From: Rhea pennata | Taxonomy: Eukaryota; Chordata; Aves; Rheiformes; Rheidae | Assembly (NCBI RefSeq): GCF_028389875.1 | Contig: NC_084677.1 | Coordinates: 10,954,017 to 11,018,016, forward strand | Length of the DNA stretch: 64,000 nt | Direction: 5' to 3' | Shown: piece after piece, positions 47,801 through 57,300 of the stretch | How positions within the stretch are numbered: position 1 is the stretch's first letter | How the letters are laid out: the number at the start of each line of letters is the position of its first letter | Notes under the pieces: model-generated | Databases searched by the model: none | What the model was told of the DNA's origin: nothing | The model's input: only the letters and a program-made list of their open reading frames with translations | Position numbers and translations under genes: made by a program

Positions 47801-49301
47801 AATGATGATCTATTTTATCATAATATTCAGTTGGGAAAGTCCAATTGAATGGCTAGCTTGCTGCTGCTGTCATACCTACATTTTCTTCTAGATACCGTAT
47901 TGGTCCGTTTGAAGTTGAAAGTGCATTAATACAGCACCCTGCAGTCTCAGAGTCAGCTGTTGTCAGCAGTCCTGATCCAGTTCGAGGGGAGGTAAAAAAT
48001 AAATAAATAGGTGTAGAAAGGATTGCATTTTACTCTAAGCATCAAGTGCCCTGTGTGTACCAGGTTTACTGGAATTAAATATGTTGCAGATTTTGAAATT
48101 AAAATAGGTTAAAAAAAATGTTTTTAAAAAAAACATACCCTTGACAGATTTTAGAATTTCAGAGTTACTTCCCTGTTTGTAGAGTTTGATATGGAAAAAA
48201 GTTTGCATTTTCAGATTTGTTGTGGCATCTTTTTGTCCAAGAAATTATATTCAGGATTTTATTTCTCTCTTTCTGTCACTAAGTATATGAAATGATATCA
48301 AGAGCGTGTCATTTTTCTTTTTATGTTTCTCAACTTTGCAACATTTCTTTGGGCTCTGGAGTGAGATTTTCAGCTACTTTTTTTCCTGTTCTGAAACTTT
48401 TCAAAAGTTCAGAGGTGTTTAAAGTCCCTTAACTTTTGTGGTACAGGTGGTCAAGGCCTTCATTGTTTTAGCTCCTGCTTTTGTATCACATGATCCAGAA
48501 AAACTGACTAGTGATCTTCAGCAGCATGTCAAAAATGTGACTGCTCCTTACAAGTATCCGAGGAAGGTAAGTACGCCACTTTCCCCATCTTCGCCATACA
48601 AAGACAGGTCTTCCAGTTGTGCCAGAAATTGAACTGGTTTTGTCCTGTGTCAGCTCCTTTGTCAACTGTTTTCTGACAAATGCTCCAAACATAGTTAAGT
48701 AAAATAGAGATAAATAAAATAATCTGTTGTAGCTGTAGCTTTGGGTTTGCTGTATGTGCTTGAAAGGACCCAAAGGGAGGAAATAATTGTGATTTTTCTC
48801 TGCCAGGTTCCTGTCTTCCTCTCATAAGATAATGAGATTTTCAAGGAGCTCCAGTAGACAGGGCGTTCAGTTCTCACCAAGTCTTTCCTTGAGCGCTGTT
48901 CAGACTCCCAGGCAGAGCAAGAGAGAGATTCCTACTGGCATCAGGGGATAGAATCCATCCCTTATGACCAGGGAAGATGCCAGTAACTCCCTGTCATGAC
49001 AGCTTATCACTGACCTCTCTGAGATTGCGGTATTTGACCCTGTGGCTGTCTGTACAATCTGACTAAAATGTATAGTAAGGAATTTCACCATCCCAGCCAA
49101 GGCTGTGCAGCTTCCCGCCTTTCTACTACAGCCATAATACAGATACGTCTTTCCTTGTATCTTAGAAATTACTCAGAATGTATTTGTCTAAAAGTGATCA
49201 TTTTTGCCATTCAGATTGAGTTCGTTCAGGCTCTGCCAAAAACTGTTGCTGGGAAAATCCAGAGGAAGGTTCTAAGGAACAAAGAGTGGGGAAGAGCATA
49301 A
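38603..49301 (+). CDS. ACSM medium-chain acyl-CoA synthetase, copy 1 (13 exons, 580 aa)
   Basis: Joins 38603-38803, 39039-39249, 41020-41227, 42022-42165, 43161-43317, 44215-44294, 45291-45414, 45957-46037, 46193-46294, 47635-47762, 47892-47991, 48447-48566 and 49215-49301, all in phase, to 580 residues (ACSM proteins are about 575-590). It should activate medium-chain carboxylic acids with ATP and CoA in the mitochondrial matrix. The N-terminus is Arg-rich and acid-poor like a transit peptide. The P-loop-like motif TSGSTGSPK is at 229-237, YGQTE at 370-374, TGD at 453-455, the hinge GRSDD at 469-473 and the catalytic lysine K566 in [10 protein letters not shown]. It is divergent from PDILT and in tandem with copy 2. 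The position suggests ACSM5, but some segments read more like ACSM3, so no paralogue symbol is given. Confidence 0.95.
39039..39249 (+). CDS. ACSM copy 1 exon 2
   Basis: Encodes [20 protein letters not shown], then [15 protein letters not shown] and VACMRAG, family signatures of the N-terminal subdomain. Acceptor CTTTTAG, donor GTGAGT, ends in phase 1. Confidence 0.95.
39603..40020 (+). mobile_element. CR1 LINE 3' fragment
   Basis: Starts in ORF2 at [18 protein letters not shown] and [10 protein letters not shown], continues through degraded equivalents of the HRKF..N/FFT/ALEQVAR block, and ends with GATGATCTCCAGAAG, TTCCTTCCAACC and a TTTGATTCTGA tail. Frameshifts are present. It lies in intron 2 of ACSM copy 1, in the sense orientation. 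Confidence 0.85.
40996..41016 (+). repeat. Poly-T acceptor tract of ACSM copy 1 exon 3
   Basis: 21 uninterrupted T directly before CAGG. It serves as the polypyrimidine tract of the intron 2 acceptor; copy 2 has an ordinary acceptor at the same junction. Confidence 0.9.
41020..41227 (+). CDS. ACSM copy 1 exon 3
   Basis: Encodes [30 protein letters not shown] and the strand before the P-loop motif. The acceptor follows an uninterrupted run of 21 T. Ends in phase 2 at GC/GTAAGT. Confidence 0.95.
42022..42165 (+). CDS. ACSM copy 1 exon 4 (ATP-binding motif)
   Basis: Encodes [19 protein letters not shown] and [21 protein letters not shown] is the phosphate-binding motif of AMP-forming synthetases. 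Acceptor CTGAAG, donor GTATAA. Confidence 0.95.
42804..42931 (-). mobile_element. tRNA-Ile-headed SINE with CR1 tail (TguSINE1-like)
   Basis: On the minus strand, 42931-42865 reads like most of a tRNA-Ile: A box TTAGAGCATGGTGCTAA, B box GGGTTCAATCCC and a GGCCA acceptor end. It lacks about the first seven bases and is joined directly to a CR1 3' tail (GATGATCTCC, GGTCCCTTCCAACC, GATTCTATG) down to 42804. The 7-base sequence ATGTTTT flanks it on both sides (42797-42803 and 42932-42938), a likely target-site duplication. A tRNA-Ile/CR1 chimera is the known design of the passerine TguSINE1 family. It sits in intron 4 of ACSM copy 1, opposite to transcription. Confidence 0.82.
43161..43317 (+). 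CDS. ACSM copy 1 exon 5
   Basis: Encodes [20 protein letters not shown], then [18 protein letters not shown], the core that lines the acyl pocket. Phase 2 in, phase 0 out; donor GTAAGC. Confidence 0.95.
44215..44294 (+). CDS. ACSM copy 1 exon 6
   Basis: Encodes [20 protein letters not shown] and VQHGLS, the family block before the second Gly-rich motif. Acceptor TTTCTAG, donor AG/GTACTG, phase 2. Confidence 0.95.
45291..45414 (+). CDS. ACSM copy 1 exon 7 (YGQTE motif)
   Basis: Encodes [18 protein letters not shown] and [17 protein letters not shown] contacts the adenine in this superfamily. Acceptor CTCAAG, donor ACA/GTATGT. Confidence 0.96.
45957..46037 (+). CDS. ACSM copy 1 exon 8
   Basis: 27 codons encode [20 protein letters not shown] and SPYDVQ. 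Acceptor TATGCAG, donor CAG/GTATGT. Confidence 0.95.
46193..46294 (+). CDS. ACSM copy 1 exon 9
   Basis: 34 codons encode [20 protein letters not shown] and [11 protein letters not shown]. Acceptor TTTCTGCAG, donor TTG/GTAAGT. Confidence 0.95.
47635..47762 (+). CDS. ACSM copy 1 exon 10 (TGD and hinge)
   Basis: Encodes [20 protein letters not shown] and [12 protein letters not shown]. It holds the ribose-binding Asp (TGD) and the hinge between the large and small domains. Ends in phase 2 at GG/GTAAGT. Confidence 0.96.
47892..47991 (+). CDS. ACSM copy 1 exon 11
   Basis: Encodes [18 protein letters not shown] and [12 protein letters not shown], the start of the small C-terminal domain. Acceptor TTCTAG, donor GAG/GTAAAA. 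Confidence 0.95.
48447..48566 (+). CDS. ACSM copy 1 exon 12
   Basis: 40 codons encode [12 protein letters not shown] and [17 protein letters not shown]. Acceptor GTACAG, donor AAG/GTAAGT. Confidence 0.95.
49215..49301 (+). CDS. ACSM copy 1 exon 13 (catalytic lysine, stop)
   Basis: 28 codons plus TAA encode [18 protein letters not shown] and NKEWGRA. The Lys of GKI is the catalytic lysine that is acetylated in many acyl-CoA synthetases. Acceptor CATTCAG. Confidence 0.95.
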   Translation: MEFVQALPKTVAGKIQRKVLRNKEWGRA

Positions 49302-52300
49302 TGTGATCCAGAAAAGGAGGAAAAAGTATTTCTACCATCCGTACCAACCATCGCACAGCATTTGGACCTGTCATGTTATCATTACCCAGAGCACTAAGCG
49401 AATATGTGAGAGAACAAGCTACGAAAGAAAACAAAGAAAGGAGACAAAACTCATGACTTTTAATGTATGTTGAACAGTAATTCCGTCATAGCTATAACAG
49501 GGTATGTGATTTTAGGACCACTTTTGCCATCAATTTACAATTTTTCAGAAGGGAGAAAATACAAATAACTAAGAAGAATGAGAGAGATCAGAAGATTTGG
49601 TAGTGTACAAACATTCATTTTTTCTAGAATTAATATAAATAACTTCTTTATAAATAATGTCTAAGTAAAACCTTTTGATAATTACAAATAAATGAGAAAT
49701 TCATAAATGTCTTTTGTCTTGTACTCAGTATCAGTAGTGATGGCATGGTATTCTCTCCTCAAAAACTGTCACTGAAACATTCCCAAAGCCATATTTTTCA
49801 AACTACTTCTCTTTGCCTTGATGAATTCATGATCTACTTAAATGGTTAAAACGGGAGAAAAGAGACAAAGGGCTTTGGGTTAAGGTGCAAACTGTACACA
49901 TTTTATGCCAGTGTAAATGATTACAAGAAAAAGTATTGTACTGCCTGGTCTGTTTTATATGATGTTCTGTTCTCATCACTTTAAAAGAAGCAAATGATAA
50001 AGTAGAAAGGGCTTCTCTACAAATGCTTTTTGATTGAGTGTCCAGATTTCACCTCTCCAAACAAAAGCTAATATTTACTGTACTTCTGGGAAACACGTGA
50101 ATGAATCAGTGAAGAAGACCAGTGAAGAACCCCAGCAGCTCTCAGTCTATACTGTCCACAGCAAGCAGGTCAGGAAAGTGTTTTGTTTGTCTCAGTGGTA
50201 CTAGTCATTCAGAAAAAGCAGTTGGTAGTAAATCAGGAATAGTCATTTATGATTCTTGCAGTATTCAGAGGATTCTGCCATTGCTGGATCTTTCCCTCAA
50301 CTTTCTTATTTCATTTTTACCTCTAAGATTGGAGATGAAAAAGTGTTAAAGCTGTTGAAGGCGCACTCTCAGCAAAAGTTTGAAGATGTTTCTGTGGATC
50401 CCTAGGGAATCCTAGGTTTAGAATGTTTTCCTCTTGCCAATCTTGAATACTCTTTCCAATCTTCAATACTGTTCTTGAATAATCTTAATCTCCTCTTTTC
50501 TTTACTGCTGTTGTATGAATTTTGTCCTTAAAATGCTGTTAAAAATTGATAGATTGTAGCTGAATCATAGAACTAAAGCAGACTAAGAAATAGGAAATAT
50601 CTTAATATATATATATTTTTTAATCAAATTTATTAAGCTTTGGTGTTACAGGAATGGGAGAGGATATGTTCTTTTTAAGTGTTAACAGTGTTGGTCGCAA
50701 CCTCAAAGAAAGGTTACATGAAAAAAAAAAGTTTGGTATTTTTACTGAAAGCTCATTTTTCTTAAACAATTAAAATGAACATATTTTTCAGTCAGAATAT
50801 TATAGTGAAAGAACTTCAATATTCACTTTTGGTACAGATTTGGGGGGATATTTAAAAGACCACTTTCAACCAACAAAACATTTTTAGATTAATGTTTTTC
50901 CACCAGCTTGTTAGTAGAATTTTGATTTAAAATGCAAGTACAATCTAAGCTCTTAATTTTCTGCTTTATAAACCTGATTCTGAAGTAGATGGCATGGTCT
51001 CCTATATACCTACCTGTTGTGATGCCTCCAGTGCATGTCCTGTAGCTATCTGAATGCATGCGCTGGTTTTTAACCAATTTTGCCAACCATTCCCTGTATC
51101 AAGCGCCCATATGGAAACCTGACTCTCTGTCTAGGGGAAAAATCCTTTCAATACTGTTAACCTGGTTCTTTTATTCTTAATGGGTTTATTTGTTGAGTTG
51201 AGGGCTGCTTTACTTTCCCTCACTGTAATAATAACATTAATAATAAAAAAAATTTTTTAAAGAGAAGAGGCACCTAAAGACATAACAATTTTTATATCCA
51301 TATTCTATGATTTTTGTTCAGGAGCTATAGATTTATTTACAGCTTGTCAGAATTTCTCCATCACCATACTTGACAATGCTATGAATTACTATTGCTTTTG
51401 CCAAGATATCTGTTCTGGAGGGAAAAAAGGTGTCCAAAATGCCAGAAAATGCCATTTTATGTGTGATGCTATTTATTCTCTTAAAATAATCTTTTGAATA
51501 TATTCCAATTTTATATCTTTCAGAAAGCTTTGTAAATCTAAGCAAAATACTTTCTTTTTGGTCACTGAAATGTTTAGTCTGATCAAATTAGTTGATTTTA
51601 ATCCAAGCAAGTTTTGTACATTTTTAATAGTTCTAGGGGTGCAAGTAGCTCAGTCCTGCCTGAACCCCGCTGATCACCGTGAGCCGGTGTTACCGGGGGT
51701 GGACAGGCACAGCCAGGGTGAAGCAGCATTGAGCCCCAGGGGACTGCTGTGTGAGCCCTGGCTCAGCCCTTTCCAGCAGCCGCTGTTACCAAACCATGTT
51801 AATCTTTGAGCCTGCTGATTCCAGGGTCAACTAATCCTTGTCTGTTTACATATATATGATGTGCTGCTGGGTTGAATGTATGCTGGGGATTCAGGCACAA
51901 AACCAGAGTCTCTGCCCTTGTAAAATTTCCTCATTAATGATATGAGTTTTCCTTCCCTTGGCAAATTAGAAGTGAAGAACCAGTAATTCTTGTGAGGGTG
52001 TCTGGTATTACTATTTCCAATGATGAAAACGAATGATTTTGCTAGTCATGAAATGTTTCATCATGATGGAAATGATCATATGTTAGACTGCAGCAGGTCC
52101 TGTCTAAGTACAGGACAGTTCCTCTACTGTATATATCCAGTAACTCGTACTTGTTCATTGGGAAAGATACTAATCGCTTCGTTAGAGTTCAGTGCCTCAT
52201 CAAAGATCACAGTTGTGACAAGACAAATAACTGTTCTGCATTAAGCCCAGCGAATTTTTTTAAAGTTGTCAAATATCACTGAAAAGATTAAATTGTTCAA

Positions 52301-54054
52301 GCTCTATGTATTTGAATTCATTTTCCTGATAGGCAGATTAAGTATTACTGTGACAGCTCCTGCTGAGGAATAAGGGAAGGAACATGCTGATAAATTAGTT
52401 GCTTTGCCTTGGGGAATAAAGGTTCGACCCAAACTGAGATCAGTGTAAGAGGTGATGCAGCACACTGTGGCAAGCAGACAGCTTATGACAGTGACACATG
52501 GTGTGAAAAAGTTACGGGCACATCTGGGCAAAGTGACTAAGGTTTGTCAAGGAACTGGTCGGTTCCACAGCAGCAGTTTCATTTGGAGAAGTCTCCTAAA
52601 GGTTGCAAGTTCAAAAATGTGATGTAGGATGGCTAAGCAGGATAAAGAGATAATCACAGTGCCATGAACTAACGTTGCAGTTGTAAGACAGTCCCCGAGA
52701 TCATCTTGGCTCACACCCTTCGGGCACTTTCCAGCTTAGTCTGGCTGCTCTTGGTCTGCTTTGAGAAGAATGCCACCATGAGCGTAGGGAACTAGAAAGA
52801 GTTGGTCTCAGGGTTTTGGGGAAGGTACAACATCAGAGACATGAGGGCAAGTAGTTATGGCTGAAGATACGGAACAAGGCATAAGTATAGCGCTGAATAA
52901 AAACAACTTTTAAAAACAGGAACAAAGGGCAAAACTCACTGTCTTTGCAACTTCACTCAGGCCGGAGACTTTCCACATGGAAAAGAATTAAATCAAGAGT
53001 GTACCTATAAATGTATTCTTTTCCTAGCTTGTGGATAGCTTCCTTCTTTGAGAGAACAGGAAAGAAAATTACACCCGTATATTACTAGCCACTCACTTAA
53101 CCTTGTATTGATCCTAATTTCTTGTGTTTACTGGTTTAAAACAATGAAAATGAATAGATTTGCCCTGGTTTAGAATCATCATGAGCCTCCAGGGCAGCAC
53201 TGGCTCCTGCTCCCACTGCAGGATCTTCCAAAGAGAAACCGGGCTTTATTCCATGCTTGATAATGTTATGGACATTTACCAGAAGCTGCTCAATAGCATT
53301 AATATCTCATTTTGGCAAGGTCCTGAAACAAGTTTCCAGACTGCTAAAAAAAATTAAAATAAAATAGAAAAAGAGAGTAGCAGTGGAAGGGAAGAGAGTA
53401 ACTGGACTTCAGAGCATTGTGGTGAGTACAGATGGAAGATGGCATTCACAGTGAACCAATACAGAAGTATCTGAATCAAATTTGGAACCTCTGTGATAGA
53501 AATACTGAAGTGTGGGGTTTGGGGATATATGTGGTGAATGGATAAATCAGCAAATGGTCAAGCTAAGGCAGGGAGAAACTTGATGGAAATAGCTTGGAAA
53601 CATCCTCTAGCTCCTTGTGATGGAAGAGAAATAGAGAATCAGCTACTAGTGCTTTGGTGTAAGAACAAGTAAACTTCTTGCAATACAGACAACACATCTG
53701 ATCTTGTGTTTGACTAATGAGAGTTGTGGGCACTTAGCAGCCCCAGGGAACACATCGAGAATCCATGAGGATCAGCTGAGCTACAGACAAGATGCCAGAT
53801 CAATGCAGTGGATTAAGTCCTTAAAAAGCTAGTAGTGCAAAATGTAAAAAATCAAGATGGGGAGGTTTCCATTTAATTGAATGGTTAAAAGCATCAGCTT
53901 TGCTGTGATTAGTTTAAGTGACTTCAATTAATAATTCATCAACTCATAACTGGATCACATTTCCCTCCCCTCCCCTCCATTCTGGCCCCTTTTCCCCCCT
54001 TCTTTTTTTTAAACTTCAGAATAATGATTGTCTTTTTCATTATTTTTGTTCCAG
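49302..54054. other. ACSM copy 1 3' UTR and intergenic spacer
   Basis: 4.75 kb between the tandem genes. The 3' UTR of copy 1 probably ends just after 49692. A GC-rich island at about 51640-51800 stands out from AT-rich surroundings. The promoter and any 5' non-coding exon of copy 2 must lie to its right. Confidence 0.5.
49687..49692 (+). terminator. Polyadenylation signal AATAAA, ACSM copy 1
   Basis: AATAAA about 385 bases after the stop codon, followed within 30 bases by a TG/T-rich stretch (CTTTTGTCTTG), as expected downstream of a cleavage site. Confidence 0.5.
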
Positions 54055-54123
54055 GGTTCATAGCAACATTCTACCTGATTTATTATATAGTCTACAGCAT
54101 CTACATATACATCCTCTTCTGCC
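54055..54123 (+). other. Probable 5' UTR part of first coding exon, ACSM copy 2
   Basis: A pyrimidine-rich TTTTTGTTCCAG acceptor ends at 54054, 69 bases before the ATG. This mirrors copy 1, so both genes probably have an upstream non-coding exon that I could not place. Confidence 0.5.
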
Positions 54124-54324
54124 ATGAAGATGTTGCTTAAATTACGGACTTTAAAATCCTTGTGGACTCTGAAGTCTCCTTATAGAATTTTCCATGAACA
54201 TCCCAGGTTGCTTGCCTCTGATATATGTTCGCAGTATGAGTCTGTCAGGCGGGGTGAACAGGAAATGCCAAAGTACTTTAACTTTGCAAGTGATGTACTG
54301 GACAAATGGTCTGAGATTGAAAAG
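54124..54324 (+). CDS. ACSM copy 2 exon 1
   Basis: 67 codons: a basic transit-peptide-like start ([11 protein letters not shown]), then [17 protein letters not shown]. Donor AAG/GTAGAT. Confidence 0.93.
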
Positions 54325-57300
54325 GTAGATGATTTCTGTTATGCAGACGAGATACTTTAGTTCAAATTTTATTTAAAAAAATCGATTACTAAAACCAATT
54401 TGCATTAGAAAGTTTTACAAAATATCACTTTTCTGCTTTATTGTAAAAGTGCACTTTACCTCAATTAGCCCCTCTCTTTCTGACTCTCAGGCTAGAAAGA
54501 GTCCTGTGACACTGCATCTTCCTGTTGTTTTGTTTTGTCCTCTGCCTATGCTACTTCTGTTTATTAGCATTCCACAACTGTATCCAGAATATCAGGAATA
54601 TTAGATGAAATATTTCACAATATAGGAGCATTAATACTCAGCATGAGGCTTGAACTGAAGTAGGTCTGGACTAGGACTTCAGTCTAGAGACCACTGGGCT
54701 GCTGAAGATTTAGGGTTTAGAAAGGATGAATTTATTGTGAGCATCTGAGCTTGATCTGTAGCCATAGTAAGTCTGCACCCATTACGGACAAAGCTTATGT
54801 GTAAGTTATGAAATACTTGGATCTTCATAATTTGCAGATATTTGTGCATTATAATTTCCTGATCTTTCAGAAGAAATTGTTTCTGTTTTGAATCCTTGTG
54901 TTGTTTCGTAGGCTGGAAAGAGATCGTCAAACCCTGCCTTTTGGTGGATTAATGGAAAAGGAGAAGAAGTGAAGTGGAGCTTTGAAGAGCTGGGGTTCCT
55001 GTCTCGAAAAGTGGCCAATGTGCTGACTAAAGTATGCGGGCTGCAAAAGGGGGACAGAATTATTGTGATCCTGCCACGGGTCCCAGAATGGTGGCTGGTG
55101 AACGTGGCTTGCATGCGAGCAGGTCAGTGAGTGTATCTTATGAAACACTTTGAAGAAGTGTTTCGTTATGCAAGTAGATTCAGGTGATCAAGAATTTCTG
55201 TTTATGGTTTAAAAAAAAAGTGTAAATAATTAATCTGATCACTGGCCTAGCTACCAAATCTGCAGCCAGTCCTGATGGATTTATACTAAGGGCTAAAGGA
55301 CAGGTGACCTGTGCAGCAAGTGTGGAGATGACGAAAGGCCATAGAGGTCACCAGATAGGTCTCTGTTTCATTCCTTATGGGAGAGCACAGGGCAGCTACA
55401 TTACTCCATTGTTACTGTTTGTCCGGATATGTCAGGGCAAATTCATCTCAGAGGTCAGTTTGGGAATAATTAATTGAGTTTGTTCGTAGAAAAGGATTGA
55501 ATTTAAAAACTGCTAACCCAAAATAACCTGATTGTTCTTCCAGGAATTGTCTTTATTCCAGGGATATCTCAGTTAACAGCCAAAGACATATTATATCGAC
55601 TCCAGGCTTCAAAGGCCGCATGCATCATCACCAATGATACACTGGCTCCTGCAGTAGACTCAGTGGCATCTGAGTGCCAGTTTCTGAAAAACAGGCTAAT
55701 CGTGTCCAAAGTCAGTAGGGAGGGATGGCTCAACTTCACAGAATTGTACAAGTGAGTATGCATTAGTAACACAGTGGTCATGATGAAGAAAGCAGAGTTG
55801 TCCTCCACAAGTGCTTTTTTCCAGTATTCATTGACTATACTATCATTAAGCCTTTGTGATAATCATAACTTTCAGGTTGAAATATCTACATCAGAGTTGT
55901 TTAATAGTAGTGTTTTTTTCTTAAGGGGAAGTTTATATGAGAGTGAAGTTTAACTCTGTGTTATTTTAGTCCAATTTGGTCAAAAACTTCTGTGAAGCTT
56001 ATTTAGGGTAGAAGTTCTGCAACATGTAATCCGTAGTTACGTTTTGTAACGTAAGTCCATGTAAAATAACTGTTGAAGTCATGGTTACATTTTGTGTTTC
56101 AAAGGAGCCAATCTGCTGATCATTCCTGTGTCAAAACAAGGATTGAAGACCCAGTGTGCATCTTCTTTACCAGTGGGACCACAGGTTCTCCAAAGATGGC
56201 TGAACATTCCCAGGGTAGTCTTGGTTTCAGACCCCTTTTAAGTGAAAGGTATGAAAGGTTTGGGCCTAGTTGAACATGCATTAATTTGAGCTGCATAGTA
56301 GAGCTGATTAAAAAGTACTGAATAAGAAATACTTGATGTAAGGTGTCAGTCTTACTCCCTCTGACATAAGACTAGAAGCTCCAGCAGGTTTCCAGGGGAG
56401 TGGGATCTGCCCCTGTATTTTCACTTTTTCAGTGAATGTCTCCTAACCTTTCCTTAGAGTGGTTCAAAGGAAAGCCATCACCTGGGAATAGTCTAGAGCA
56501 CAGCACCAAGAGATACCATGCTGTTTGGGCTACAAAAAAAAAAGAAATTGTGACATGTAGCTGTAAAGAGGCAGAGTTAATATTGATTTCACAGATCACC
56601 CTGGAGCCTCAGAAGCCATACAAGTCATGGTGAAATACCTGGTGTCCAACACACCATCCATGCCTCTTGCTGCTTCAGCTTTATCTTCCTCCTTAATAGA
56701 AAGTCACCTTGTTGGAATTCAGACTCTTCTCTTTCCCTTACTCTACCATGTGTTATGACCAGTGTCATTTATTTATTTATATATACACACATACGCAGGT
56801 ACTTAAACCTTAGGTGTTCTTTTGCCTAATAGCTAGCTCATAAAATGAATTTACTGATAGTGCCCATTGCCCATGTACCTAGTTAAAAACCTTGGGCTTG
56901 TATGTTTTTTTTAAAGAAAGCTTTTCATTACCTTTTCATAATTTGTTTTTTGCTGTATTAGGTACTGGTTGGATTTGACTTCCTCAGACATAATATGGAA
57001 CACATCAGACACAGGCTGGATAGTAACTTCGCTGGCATCTCTTTTTGATCCCTGGGTTTTTGGATCATGTGTTTTTATACACCTCCTCCCACAGATTGAA
57101 TCAGCCACCATCCTAAATGTAAGGGAAAACTCATGGAGTTGTGTTAGTATGTAGGGAGCAAAGCCAGCTATTAACTGTACATATAGATTTAATTGAAGGT
57201 TGTGCACATTGTTTTGTTTAAGACATGGTATCCTTTCTCTAGAGTCTGCATTTAGATTTTTAATATACACAGAATGGACCAGTCCTTCATATTCTTCACT

